Shown: in pieces, positions 38,983 through 52,299 of the stretch
Layout of the letters: every line of letters starts with the position of its first letter
Position numbering within the stretch: the stretch's first letter is position 1
NCBI RefSeq assembly: GCF_018831695.1
Contig: NC_056713.1
Location: forward strand, 372,001 to 436,000
Source: Puntigrus tetrazona
Lineage: Eukaryota; Chordata; Actinopteri; Cypriniformes; Cyprinidae
DNA: 64,000 bases
Direction of reading: 5' to 3'
Notes under the pieces: generated by a model
The model's database searches: none
Told to the model about the DNA's origin: nothing
What the model saw: only the letters and a program-made list of their open reading frames with translations
Position numbers and translations under genes: made by a program

Positions 38983-41512
38983 ATCTTGTTCACGTGATGA
39001 CTTGTCTAACAAACTAAGACTTCTAAAAGTTGTTTGACACGAACAAAATTAAATAAAATCTTTGAAGCGTGTTCATAAATCGTGAAAACTACTCCACGCC
39101 TCACGTGATCACTCCAAACTGTGTCTCTTTTTTTGCTTTAAAAGGGTGTTTTTATGACTTCAGCTGAAATGGAGTTTTCAACGTGGTCGCTGTGCGATAC
39201 TGATACCCTGTTCTCCGAACTACTAAGCGAATAAGATCAAATAAGGGCCACTACATCCACTCTCCTTTAAATGGAGAGAGAAAAGGTTTATCGGTCTGAC
39301 ACAAAGTGTCAGTAATGTACAACCACCACGTTAAACAGTCCATTCCCAGCTGAACGCGATAAAAACACCCATTGACATGAATAAAGAAACTTGCTTCGAC
39401 TAATCACGTGGTCACGTGATGACGTACAACAAACTAAGACTTCTAAAAGTTGTTTGACACGAACAAAATTAAATAAAATCTTGAAGCGTGTTCATAAATC
39501 GTAAAACTACTCCACGCTCAACGTGATCACTCCAAACCGTGTCTTTTTCTTCGTAAGCAAGAGTTTTATGACTTCAGCTGAAATGGAGTTTTCAACGTGG
39601 TCGCTGTGCGATACTGATACCCTGTTCTCCGAATTACTAAGCGAATAAGATCAAATAAGGGGCCACTACATCCACTCTCCTTTAAAATGGAGAGAGAAAA
39701 GGTTTATCGGTCTGACACAGTGTCAGTAATGTACAAATCCACCACGTTAAACAGTCCATTCCCAGCTGAACGCGATAAAAACACCCATTGACATGAATAA
39801 AGAAACTTCTTCGACTAATCACGCGGTCACGTGATGACGGGCTAACAAACTAAGACTTCTAAAAGTTGTTTGACACTTAACAAAATTAAATAAAATCTTT
39901 GAAGCGTGTTCATAAATCGTAAAACTACTCCACGCCCACGTGATCACTCCAAACTGTGTCTTTTTTGTTCATGTAAAGTGGAGTTTTTATGACTTCAGCT
40001 GAAATGGAGTTTTCAACGTGGTCGCTGTCCGATACTGATACCCTGTTCTCCGAATTACTTGTATTAATAAGATCAAATAAGGGCCACCACACATCCACTC
40101 TCCTTTAAATGGAGAGAGAAAAGGTTTATCGGTTCACACAGAGTGTCAGTAATGTACAACGACCACGTTAAACAGTCCATTTCCAGCTGAACGCGATAAA
40201 AACACCCATTGACATGAATAAAGAAACTTCGTTCGACTAATCACGTGGTCACGTGATGACGTAATAACAAACTAAGACTTCTAAAAGTTGTTTGACTCTT
40301 CTAACAAAATTAAATAAAATCTTTTAAGCGTGTTCATAAATCGTAAAACTACTCCACGCCCAACGCGATCACTCCAAACTGTGTCTCTTTTTTTGTTTAA
40401 AAGCGTGTTTTTAGCGACTTCAGCTGAAATGGAGTTTTCAACGTGGTCGCTGTGCTTGATACTGATACCCTGTTCTCCGAATTACTACGCTAATAAGATC
40501 AAATAAGGGCCACTACATCCACTCTCCTTTAATGGAGAGAGAAAAAGGTTTATCGGTCTGACACAAAACTGTCAGTAATGTACAACGACCACGTTAAACA
40601 GTCCATTTCCAGCTGAACGCCGATAAAAACACCCATTGACATGAATAAAGAAACTGTCGTTCGACTAATCACGTGGTCACGTGATGACGTGGCTAACAAA
40701 CTAAGACTTCTAAAAGTTGTTTGACACAAACAAAATTAAATAAAATCTTTGAAGCGTGTTCATAAATCGTAAAACTACTCCACGCCCAACGTGATCACTC
40801 CAAACTGTGTCTCTTTTTTGTTTAAAAGGGTGTTTTTATGACTTCAGCTGAAATGGAGTTTTCAACGTGGTCGCTGTGCGATACTGATACCCTGTTCTCC
40901 GAACTACTAAGCGAATAAGATCAAATAAGGGCCACTACATCCACTCTCCTTTAAATGGAGAGAGAAAAAGGTTTATCGGTCTGACACAAAGTGTCAGTAA
41001 TGTACAACGACCACGTTAAACAGTCCATTTCCAGCTGAACGCTTATAAAAACACCCATTGACATGAATAAAGAAACTCCGCTCGACTAATCACGTGGTCA
41101 CGTGATGACGTGGCTAACAAACTAAGACTTCTAAAAGTTGTTTGACACTTAACAAAATTAAATAAAATCTTTGAAGCGTGTTCATAAATCGTAAACTACC
41201 CACGCCCACGTGATCACTCCAAACTGTGTATCTTTGTTCATGTAAAAGGAGAGTTTTTATGACTTCAGCTGAAATGGAGTTTTCAACGTGGTCGCTGTGC
41301 GATACTGATACCCTTGTTCTCCGAATTACTAAGCCGAATAAGATCAAATAAGGGCCACTACATCCACTCTCCTTTAAATGGAGAGAGAGAAAGGTTTATC
41401 GGTCTGACACAAAGTGTCAGTAATGTACAACGACCACGTTAAACAGTCCATTCCCAGCTGAACGCGATAAAAACACCCATTGACATGAATAAAGAAACTT
41501 CTGTTCGGACTA

Positions 41513-41806
41513 ATCACGTGGTCACGTGATGACGTGGGCTAACAAACTAAGACTTCTAAAGTTGTTTGACACTAACAAAATTAAATAAAATTAAATAAAA
41601 TCTTTCCACGCTCAACGTGTTCATAACTGTGTTTTTCATGCAAACTACTTTACTTCACGCTGAAATGTGATTTTCAACGGATCCACGACTGTGTCTTTTC
41701 TCCGGAATTCTGTTTAATGATCAAATAAGGCTAGAGTTTTTATGACTTTATCGCTGAAATGGAGTTTTCAACGTGGTCGCCTCTGAACGCGATCGACATT
41801 TGACTA
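41513..41806 (+). repeat. Scrambled unit (294 bp)
   Basis: AAATTAAATAAAATTAAATAAAATC is a local 10-bp duplication. It is followed by misordered pieces (CTTTCCACGCTCAACGTG, TTCATAACTGTG, TTTTTCATGCAAACTAC, AACGGATCCACGACTGTG, AATGATCAAATAAGG) before a normal TTTTTATGAC block resumes at about 41,735. Spacer, flank and arm words are interleaved. The start of the more diverged part of the array. Confidence 0.7.
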
Positions 41807-43522
41807 ATCACGTGGTCACGTGATGACGTGGATCGGGCTAACAAACTAAGACTTCTAAAAGTTGTTTGACACGAACAAAATTAAATAAAATCTTTGAAGC
41901 GTGTTCATAAATCGTGAAAACTACTCCACGCTCCACGTGATCACTCCAAACTGTGTCTCTTTTTGTTTAAAAATGGTGTTTTTATGACTTCAGCTGAAAT
42001 GGAGTTTTCAACGTGGTCGCCAAAAGCGATACTGATACCCTGTTCTCCGAATTACTAAGCTTAATAAGATCAAATAAGGGCCACTACATCCACTCTCCTT
42101 TAAATGGAGAGAGAAAAGGTTTATCGGTCTGACACAGAGTGTCAGTAATGTACAAACGTTACCACGTTAAACAGTCCATTTCCAGCTGAATGCGATAAAA
42201 ACACCCATTGACATGAATAAAGAAACTCCGTTCGACTAATCACGTGGTCACGTGATGACGTGGCTAACAAACTAAGACTTCTAAAGTTGTTTGACACTTA
42301 ACAAAATTAAATAAAATCTTTGAAGCGTGTTCATAAATCGTAAAACTACTTCCACGCTCCACGTGATCACTCCAAACTGTGTCTCTTTTTGTTTAAAAGG
42401 GTGTTTTTATGACTTCAGCTGAAATGGAGTTTTCAACGTGGTCACTGCAGCGATACTGATACCCTGTTCTCCGAACTACTAAGCGGTAATAAGATCAAAT
42501 AAGGGCTACTCACATCCACTCTCCTTTAAATGGAGAGAGAAAAAGGTTTATCGGTCTGACACAAAGTGTCAGTAATGTACAACGTGGCACCACGTTAAAC
42601 AGTCCATTTCAGCTGAACGCGATAAAAACACCCATTGACATGAATAAAGAAACTTTAATCACGCGCGATGCTTGGACTAATCACGTGGTCACGTGATGAC
42701 GTGTCTAACAAACTAAGACTTCTAAAAGTTGTTTGACACGAACAAAATTAAATAAAATCTTTGAAGCGTGTTCATAAATCGTGAAAAACTACTTCCACGC
42801 CCACGTGATCACCCAAACTGTGTCTCTTTTTTTGTTTAAAAGGGTGTTTTTATGACTTCAGCTGAAATGGAGTTTTCAACGTGGTCGCTGTGCGACACTG
42901 ATACCCTGTTCTCCGAATTACTGCTTAATAAGATCAAATAAGGGCCACTACATCCACTCTCCTTTAAATGGAGAGAGAAAAAGGTTTATCGGTCTGACAC
43001 AAAGTGTCAGCATTGTACAACGACCACGTTAAACAGTCCATTTCCAGCTGAACGCGATAAAAACACCCATTGACATGAATAAAGAAACTTCGTTCGACTA
43101 ATCACGTGGTCACGTGATGACGTACTAACAAACTAAGACTTCTAAAAGTTGTTTGACACGAACAAAATTAAATAAAATCTTTGAAGCGTGTTCATAAATC
43201 GTAAAACTACTCCACGCTCAACGCGGATCACTCCAAACTGTGTCTTTTTCTTCATGTAAAAGGGTGTTTTTATGACTTCAGCTGAAATGGAGTTTTCAAC
43301 GTGGTCGCTGTGCGATACTTGATACCCTGTTCTCCGAATTACTAAGCTTAATAAGATCAAATAAGGGCCACTACATCCACTCTCCTTTAAATGGAGAGAG
43401 AGAAAAGGTTTATCGGTCTGACACAAAGTGTCAGTAATGTACAACGACCACGTTAAACAGTCCATTTCAGCTGAACGCGATAAAAACACCCATTGACATG
43501 AATAAAGAAACTCGTTCGACTA

Positions 43523-43738
43523 ATCACGTGGTCACGCGATGACGTGGCTAACAAACTAAGACTTCTAAAGTTGTTTGACACGAACAAAATTAAATAAAAT
43601 CTTTGAAGCGTGTTCATAAATCGTAAACTACTCCACGCCCACGCAGATCACCCAAACTGTGTCTTTTTGTTCATGTAAACGAAGTTTTGGCGACTTCAGC
43701 TGAAATGGAGTTTTCAACGTCGCCAAAGCAGGTGACCA
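43523..43738 (+). repeat. Short satellite unit (216 bp)
   Basis: Junction AACGTCGCCAAAGCAGGTGA followed by CCAATCACGTGG. Followed by the GATGACTTGTCTAAC variant. Confidence 0.75.
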
Positions 43739-44162
43739 ATCACGTGGTCACGTGATGACTTGTCTAACAAACTAAGACTTCTAAAAGTTGTTTGACACGA
43801 ACAAAATTAAATAAAATCTTTGAAGCGCGTTCATAAATCGTCAAAACTACTCTGACACAACGTGATCACTCCAAACTGTGTCAATTTTTTGCTGTAAAAG
43901 GGTGTTTTTATGACTTCAGCTGAAATGGAGTTTTCAACGTGGTCGCTGAGATGAATACTGATACCCTGTTCTCCTAATTACTGCTTAATAAGATCAAATA
44001 AGGGCTACCACATCCACTCTCCTTTAAATGGAGAGAGAAAAGGTTTATCGGTCTGACACAGAAGTGTCAGTAATGTACAACGACCACGCTAAACAGTCCA
44101 TTTCCAGCTGAAACGCGATAAAAACACCCATTGACATGAATAAAGAAACTTCGTTTCGACTA

Positions 44163-44381
44163 ATCACGTGGTCACGTGATGACGTGGTTAACAAACTAAG
44201 ACTTCTAAAAGTTGTTTGATTACGAACAAAATTAAATAAAATCTTTGAAGCGGTTCATAAATCGTAAAACTACTCCACGCCTCCACGTGATCACCCAAAC
44301 TGTGTATTTTTGTTCATGTAAACGAGAGTTTTTATGACTTCAGCTGAAATGGAGTTTTCAACGGGTCGCTCTGTTTGACTA
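44163..44381 (+). repeat. Short satellite unit (219 bp)
   Basis: Junction AACGGGTCGCTCTGTTTGAC. The next unit reads GTCACGCGATGACTTGTC, so both flanking short units in this region share the CTTGTC marker. Confidence 0.75.
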
Positions 44382-46903
44382 ATCACGTGGTCACGCGATG
44401 ACTTGTCTAACAAACTAAGACTTCTAAAAGTTGTTTGACACGAACAAAATTAAATAAAATCTTTGAAGCGTGTTCATAAATCGTAAAACTACTCCACGCT
44501 CCAACGCGATCACTCCAAACTGTGTCTCTTTTTGTTTAAAAGGGTGTTTTTATGACTTCAGCTGAAATGGAGTTTTCAACGTGGTCGCTAAAAGCGATAC
44601 TGATACCCTGTTCTCCGAACTACTAAGCTTAATAAGATCAAATAAGGGCCACCACATCCACTCTCCTTTAAATGGAGAGAGAAAGGTGTTTATCGGTCTG
44701 ACACAGAGTGTCAGTAATGTGGTACAACGACCACGTTAAACAGTCCATTTCAGCTGAACGCGATAAAAACACCCATTGACATGAATAAAGAAACTTCGTT
44801 CGACTAATCACGTGGTCACGTGATGACGTGGCTAACAAACTAAGACTTCTAAAAGTTGTTTGACACGAACAAAATTAAAATAAAATCTTTTGAAGCGTGT
44901 TCATAAATCGTAAAACTACTCCACGCCCAACGTGATCACTCCAAACTGTGTATTTTTGTTCAAGTAAAAGGAGAGTTTTTATGACTTCAGCTGAAATGGA
45001 GTTTTCAACGTGGTCACCAGCGATACTGATACCCTGTTCTCCGAATTACTGCTTAATAAGATCAAATAAGGGCCACTACATCCACTCTCCTTTAAAATGG
45101 AGAGAGAAAAGGTTTATCGGTCTGACACAGAGTGTCAGTAATGTACAACCACCACGTTAAACAGTCCATTCCCAGCTGAACGCGATAAAAACACCCATTG
45201 ACATGAATAAAGAAACTTCTGTTCGGACTAATCATCGTGTGTCACGTGATGACGTGGCTAACAAACTAAGACTTCTAAAAGTTGTTTGACACGAACAAAA
45301 TTAAATAAAATCTTTGAAGCGTTGTTCATAAATCGTAAACTACTCCACGCCCACGTGATCACTCCAAACTGTGTCTTTTTTTTATAAACGTGTTTTTATG
45401 CGATTTCAGCTGAAATGAGTTTTCAACGTGGTCGCTGTGCGATACTGATACCCTGTTCTCCAATTACTAAGCTTAATAAGATCAAATAAGGGCCACTACA
45501 TCCACTCTCCTTTAAATGGAGAGAGAAAGGTTTATCGGTCTGACACAAAGTGTCAGTAATGTACAACGACCACGCGAAACAGTCCATTTCAGCTGAACGC
45601 TGATAAAAACACCCATTGACATGAATAAAGAAACTTGCTTCGACTAATCACGCGGTCACGTGATGACGTGGCTAACAAACTAAGACTTCTAAAAAGTTGT
45701 TTGACACGAACAAAATTAAATAAAATCTTTAAGCGTGTTCATAAATCGTAAAACTACTCCACGCCAACGCGATCACTCCAAACCGTGTCTTTTTTTTTGT
45801 GTTAAAAGAGTTTTTTATGACTTCAGCTGAAATGGAGTTTTCAACGTGGTCGCCAAGCGACACTGATACCCTGTTCTCCGAATTACTAAGCGAATAAGAT
45901 CAAATAAGGGCTACCACATCCACTCTCCTTTAAATGGAGAGAGAAAGGTTTATCGGTCTGACACAAAGTGTCAGTAATGTACAACGACCACGTTAAACAG
46001 TCCATTTCCAGCTGAACGCGATAAAAACACCCATTGACATGAATAAAGAAACTTCGTTCGACTAATCACGTGGTCACGTGATGACGTGGCTAACAAACTA
46101 AGACTTCTAAAAGTTGTTCTGACACGAACAAAATTAAATAAAATCTTTGAAGCGGTTCATAAATCGTAAACTACTCCACGCCCCACGCGATCACCCAAAC
46201 TGTGTCTTTTTTTTTTGTTAAAAGAGGTGTTTTTATGACTTCAGCTGAAATGGAGTTTTCAACGTGGTCGCTGTGCGATACTGATACCCTGTTCTCCGAA
46301 TTACTGCTTTAATAAGATCAAATAAGGGCCACTACATCCACTCTCCTTTAAATGGAGAGAGAAACATTTTATCGGTCTGACACAGAGTGTCAGTAATGTA
46401 CAACGACCACGTTAAACAGTCCATTTCAGCTGAACGCGATAAAAACACCCATTGACATGAATAAAGAAACTTCGTTCGGACTAATCACGTGGTCACGTGA
46501 TGACGGGCTAACAAACTAAGACTTCTAAAAGTTGTTTGACACGAAACAAAATTAAATAAAATCTTTGAAGCGTGTTCATAAATCGTAAAACCACTCCCAC
46601 TACCAACGTGATCACTCCAAACTGTGTCTCTTTTTTTTTAAAAGGGTGTTTTTATGACTTCAGCTGAAATGGAGTTTTTCAACGTGGTCGCCAGCGATAC
46701 TGATACCCCGGTTCTCCGAATTACTGCTTAATAAGATCAAATAAGGGCCACTACATCCACTCTCCTTTAAATGGAGAGAGAAAAAGGTTTATCGGTCTGA
46801 CACAAAGTGTCAGTAATGTACAACGACCACGTTAAACAGTCCATTCCCAGCTGAACGCGATAAAAACACCCATTGACATGAATAAAGAAACTTCGCTCGA
46901 CTA

Positions 46904-47753
46904 ATCACGTGGTCACGTGATGACGGGCTAACAAACTAAGACTTCTAAAAGTTGTTTGACACTTAACAAAATTAAATAAAATCTTTGAAGCGCGTTCATA
47001 AATCGTAAAACTACTTCCACGCTAACGTGATCACTCCAAACTGTGTCTTTTTGTTCATGTAAACGAGTTTTTATGACTTAGCTGAAAATGGAGTTTTCAA
47101 CGTGGTCGCCAGCGTACATTGATACCCTGTTCTCCAACTACTGCCTGTGGTAATAAGATCAAATGGTCACTCACTACACCACTTCCTTTAAAATGGAGAG
47201 AAAAGTTGTTTATCGGGTCTGACACAAAGTGTCAGTAATGTACAAACTCATAAGCTAAATTTAGTCCATTTCTAGCTGAATATAAAAACACCTGATTGAC
47301 ATGAAATAAAGAAACTTGTCTTCGACTAATCATCGCTGTCACGCGATGACGGGGCTAATAAAACTAAGACTTCTAAAAGTTGTTTGACAAATGAACAAAT
47401 TAAAATAAAATCTTGGAAGCGTCTTCATAAATCAGAACTATTTCCATCACACTAACGATCACTCCAAACTGTGTCTTTTTTTCATTTAAAAGGGTGTTTT
47501 TATGACTTCAGCTGAAATGGAGTTTTCAACGTGGTCGCTGTGCGATACTGATACCCTGTTCTCCGGAATTACTAAGCGAATAAGATCAAATAAGGGCACT
47601 ACATCCACTTTCCTTTAAATGGAGAGAGAAAAAGGTTTATCGGTCTGACACAAAGTGTCAGTAATGTACAATCCACCACGTTAAACAGTCCATTCTTCAG
47701 CTGAACGCGATAAAAACACCCATTGACATGAATAAAGAAACTTGCTCGGACTA
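46904..47753 (+). repeat. Two degenerate long units
   Basis: From about 47,040 to 47,460 the sequence keeps the unit order but carries many substitutions and small indels, for example GCGTACATTGATACC, CTGCCTGTGGTAATAAG, GGTCACTCACTACACC, TACAAACTCATAAGC and CTGAATATAAAAACACCTG. The palindrome at 47,329 is ATCATCGCTGTCACGCGATG. It is the most decayed stretch apart from the scrambled units. Confidence 0.7.
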
Positions 47754-48177
47754 ATCACGTGGTCACGTGATGACGTGTCTAACAAACTAAGACTTCTAAA
47801 AAGTTGCTTGACACGAACAAAATTAAACAAAATCTTTGAAGCGCGTTCATAAATCGTAAAACTACTCCACGCGCTAACGTGATCACTCCAAACTGTGTCT
47901 TTTTCTTCATTTAAAAGGGTGTTTTTATGACTTCAGCTGAAATGTGATTTCAAACGTGGTCGCCAGCGATACTGATACCCTGTTCTCCGAATTACTGCCG
48001 TAATAAGATCAAATATGGGCCACTACATCCACTCTCCTTTAAATGGAGAGAGAAAAGGTTTATCGGTCTGACACAAAGTGTCAGTAATGTACAACGTACC
48101 ACGTTAAACAGTCCATTTCAGCTGAACGCGATAAAAACACCCATTGATATGAATAAAGAAAACTTGTCGCCTGACTA

Positions 48178-48372
48178 ATCACGTGGTCACGTGATGACGT
48201 GGCTAACAAACTAAGACTTCTAAAAGTTGTTTGACACGAACAAAATTAAACATCTTTTGAAGCGTGTTCATAAATCAAACTACCCATACCCACGTGATCA
48301 CTCCAAACTGTGGCAAAAACGAGAGTTTTTAATTCAGCTGAAAATGGAGTTTTCAACGTGGTCACTCTGTCG
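48178..48372 (+). repeat. Short, decayed satellite unit (195 bp)
   Basis: Retains the left arm with internal losses (CTGTGGCAAAAACGAGAG) and the junction GTGGTCACTCTGTCGACTAC. The following palindrome has lost one E-box (CTACGTGGTCACGTGAATGGC). Confidence 0.7.
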
Positions 48373-49223
48373 ACTACGTGGTCACGTGAATGGCTAAAAA
48401 TCAAGACTTCTAAAAGCGCGTTTGACACGAACAAAATTAAATAAAAATCTTTGAAGCGTGTTCATAAATCGTCAATCTACTCCACGCTTCAACGCGGATC
48501 ACTCCAAACTGTGTCTCTTTTGTTCATGTAAGCAAGTTTTTACGACTTCAGCTGAAATGGAGTTTTCAAAACGTGGTCGCCAGCGATACTGATACCCTGT
48601 TCTCCGAATTACTAAGCGAATAAGATCAAATAAGGGCCACTTTGCATCCACTCTCCTTTAAATGGAGAGAGAGAAAAGGTTTATCGGTCTGACACAAAGT
48701 GTCAGTAATGCACAAAACGACACACGTTAAACAGTCCATTCCCAGCTGAACGCCGATAAAAACACCCATTGACATGAATAAAGAAACTCTGTTCAGACTA
48801 AATCACGTGGTCACGTGGATGACGTGGCTAATAAACTAAGACTTCTAAAAGTTGTTTGACACGAACAAAATTAAATAAAATCTTTGAAGCGTGTTCATAA
48901 ATCGTAAACTACTCCACGCCAACGCGATCACCCAAACTGTGTCTCTTTTCTTCATGTAAGCAAGAGTTTTTATGACTTCAGCTGAAATGGAGTTTTCAAC
49001 GTGGTCGCTGTGCGATACTGATACCCCCGTCTCCTAATTACTAAGCGAATAAGATCAAATATGGGCCACACATCCACTCTCCTTTAAATGGAGAGAGAAA
49101 AGGTTTATCGGCAGTCTGACACAGAGTGTCAGTATTGTACAACTACCACGCTAAACAGTCCATTTCTCAGCTGAACGCGATAAAAACACCCATTGACATG
49201 AATAAAGAAACTTCGTTCGACTA

Positions 49224-50060
49224 ATCACGTGGTCACGTTGATGACGTGGCTAACAAACTAAGACTTCTAAAAGTTGTTTGACACGAACAAAATTAAATAA
49301 AATCTTGAAGCGCGTTCATAAATCGTAAACTACTCCATACGCTTAACGTGATCACTCCAAACTGTGTCTTTTTTGTTCATGTAAAGCAAGAGTTTTATGA
49401 CTTCAGCTGAAATGGAGTTTAACGCGAGCGAGCACTGATACCTCTGTTCTCCGACCACTGCGGCCATAAGATCAAATAAGGGCCACTACATCCACTCTCT
49501 TTAAATGGAGAGAAAGAAACGTTTATCGGGTCTGACACAAAGTGCTCTGTAATGCACAACTGACTCACGTTAATCCACCCAGCCGAACGCGACACACCCA
49601 TTGACATGAATGAAAACTTGACTAATTACACGGGTCACGTTGATGACGTGGCACAAAAAACTAAGACTTCTAAAAAGTTGTTTGACACGAACAAAATTAA
49701 ATAAAATCTTTGAAGCGCGGTTCATAAATCGAAACTACCCACGCTCAACGCGATCACTCCAACCGTGTCTCTTTTTGTTGTAAAAGAGTGTTTTTATGAC
49801 TTCAGCTGAAAATGGAGTTTTCAACGTGGTCGCCAGCGATACTGATACCCTGTTCTCCGAATTACTGCTTAATAAGATCAAATAAGGGCCACTGCATCCA
49901 CTCTCCTTTAAATGAGAGAGAGAAAAGGTTTATCTGGTCTGACAATACAAAGTGTCAGTACAGTAATACAACGCACCTCACGTTAAACAGTCCATCGCCA
50001 GCTTTCTGAACGCTGATAAAAACACCCATTGACATGAATAAAGAAACTTCGTTGCGACTA
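49224..50060 (+). repeat. Two strongly eroded long units
   Basis: Right-arm and spacer sequence at 49,420-49,630 has many small losses (GCGAGCGAGCACTGATACC, CGACCACTGCGGCCATAAG, CACACCCATTGAC), and the boundary palindrome at about 49,625 is ATTACACGGGTCACGTTGAT. The second unit recovers a near-normal sequence from 49,665. Confidence 0.65.
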
Positions 50061-50280
50061 ATCACGTGGTCACGTGATGACGTGGCTAACAAACTAAGAC
50101 TTCTAAAAGCTGTTTGACACTGCAACAAAATTAAATAAAATCTTGGAAGCGTGTTCATAAATCAGAAAACTACTCCACGCCAACGTGATCACCCAAACTG
50201 TGTATTTTTGTTCATGTAAGCTAGAGTTTTTATGACTTCAGCTGAAATTGAGTTTTCAACGTGGTCATTGCTTCGATCTA
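50061..50280 (+). repeat. Short satellite unit (220 bp), last one in the array
   Basis: Junction GTGGTCATTGCTTCGATCTA. No short unit occurs in the remaining 8.3 kb. Confidence 0.8.
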
Positions 50281-52299
50281 ATCACGTGGTCACGTGATGA
50301 CGTGGTCTAACAAACTAAGACTTCTAAAAGTTGTTTGACACGAACAAAATTAAATAAAATCTTTGAAGCGTGTTCATAAATCGTAAAACTACTCCACGCC
50401 CAACGTGATCACTCCAAACTGTGTCCCTTTTTTTTTAAAAGGGTGTTTTTGGCGACTTCAGCTGAAATGGAGTTTTCAACGTGGTCGCCAGCGATACTGA
50501 TACCCTGTTCTCCGAACTACTAAGCTTAATAAGATCAAATAAGGGCCACTACATCCACTCCCTTTAAATGGAGAGAGAAAAGGTTTATCGGTTCGACACA
50601 GGAGTGTCAGTAATGTACAACGCACCACGTTAAATAGTCCATTTCCAGCTGAACGCTGATAAAAACACCCATTGACATGAATAAAGAAATTTGTTCGACT
50701 AATCACGTGGTCACGCGATGACGTGGCTAAACAAAACTAAGACTTCTAAAAGTTGTTTGACACTTAACAAAATTAAATAAAATCTTTGAAGCGTGTTCAC
50801 AAATCGTGAAAACTACTTCCACGCCCAACGTGATTACCCAAACTGTACTTTTTGTTCATGTAAAATGAGAGTTTTTATGACTTCAGCTGAAATGGAGTTT
50901 TTCAACGTGGTCGCCAGCGACACTGATACCCTGTTCTCCGAATTACTGCTTAAATAAGATCAAATAAGGGCCACTACATCCACTCCCTTTAAATGGAGAG
51001 ACAGGTTGGTTTATCGGTCTGACAGAGTGTCAGTAATGTACAACGACCACGTTAAACAGTCCATTCCCAGCTGAACGCGATAAAAACACCCATTGACATG
51101 AATAAAGAAACTTCGTTCGACTAATCACGTGGTCACGTGATGACGTGGCTACAAACTAAGACTTCTAAAAGTTGTTTGACACGAACAAAATTAAATAAAA
51201 ACCGAAATCTTCTGAAGCGTGTTCATAAATCGTAAAACTACTCCTGACGCTCAACGCGGATCACTCCAAACTGTGTCTCTTTGTTCATGTTAAAAATTAG
51301 AAAGTTTTTATCGACTTCAGCTGAAATGGGATTTTTCAAACGTGGTCGCTGTGCGATACTGATACCCTGTTCTCCCAACTACTGCTTAATAAGATCAAAT
51401 AAGGGCCAATTACATCCACTCTCTTTTTAAATGTGGAGAGAGAAAAGGTTTATCGGTTCGACACAGAGTGTCAGTAATGTACAAATCTACCACGGTAAAT
51501 TAGTCCATTTCCAGCTGAACGCGATAAAAACACCCATTGACATGAATAAAGAAACTTGTTCGACTAATCACGTGGTCACGTGATGACGTGAATAACAAAC
51601 CAAGACTTCTAAAAGTTGTTTGACACGAAACAAAATTAAATAAAATCTTTGAAGCGTGTTCATAAATCGTAAACTACTCACCACGCTTCAACGGATCACT
51701 CCAAACTGTCTCTTTGTTTTAGTTAAAATGGTGTTTTATGACTTCAGCTGAAATGGAGTTTTCAAATGTGGTCGCTGTGCGATACTGATACCCTGTTCTC
51801 CGAATTACTAAGCGAATAAGATCAAATAAGGGCCACCAGCATCCACTCTCCTTTAAATGGAGAGAGAGAGTAGTGTTTATCGGTCTGACACAAAGTGTCA
51901 GTAATGTACAACCACCACGTTAAACAGTCCATTTCAGCTGAACGCGATAAAAACACCCATTGACATGAATAAAGAAACTTCCGTTCTGGACTAATCACGT
52001 GGTCACGTGATGACGTGGCTAATAAACTAAGACTTCTAAAAGTTGTTTGACACGAACAAAATTAAATAAAATCTTTTTGAAGCGTGTTCATAAATCGTAA
52101 AACTACTCCACGCTTCCACGTGATCACCCAAACTGTGCTCCTTTTTTGTTTAAAAGGAGAGTTTTTATGACTTCAGCTGAAATGGAGTTTTCAACGGTCG
52201 CCAGCGACACTGATACCCCGTTCTCCGGAACTACTGCCGAATAAGATCAAATAAGGGCCACTCACATCCACTCTCCTTTAAATGGAGAGACAAAAAGGT

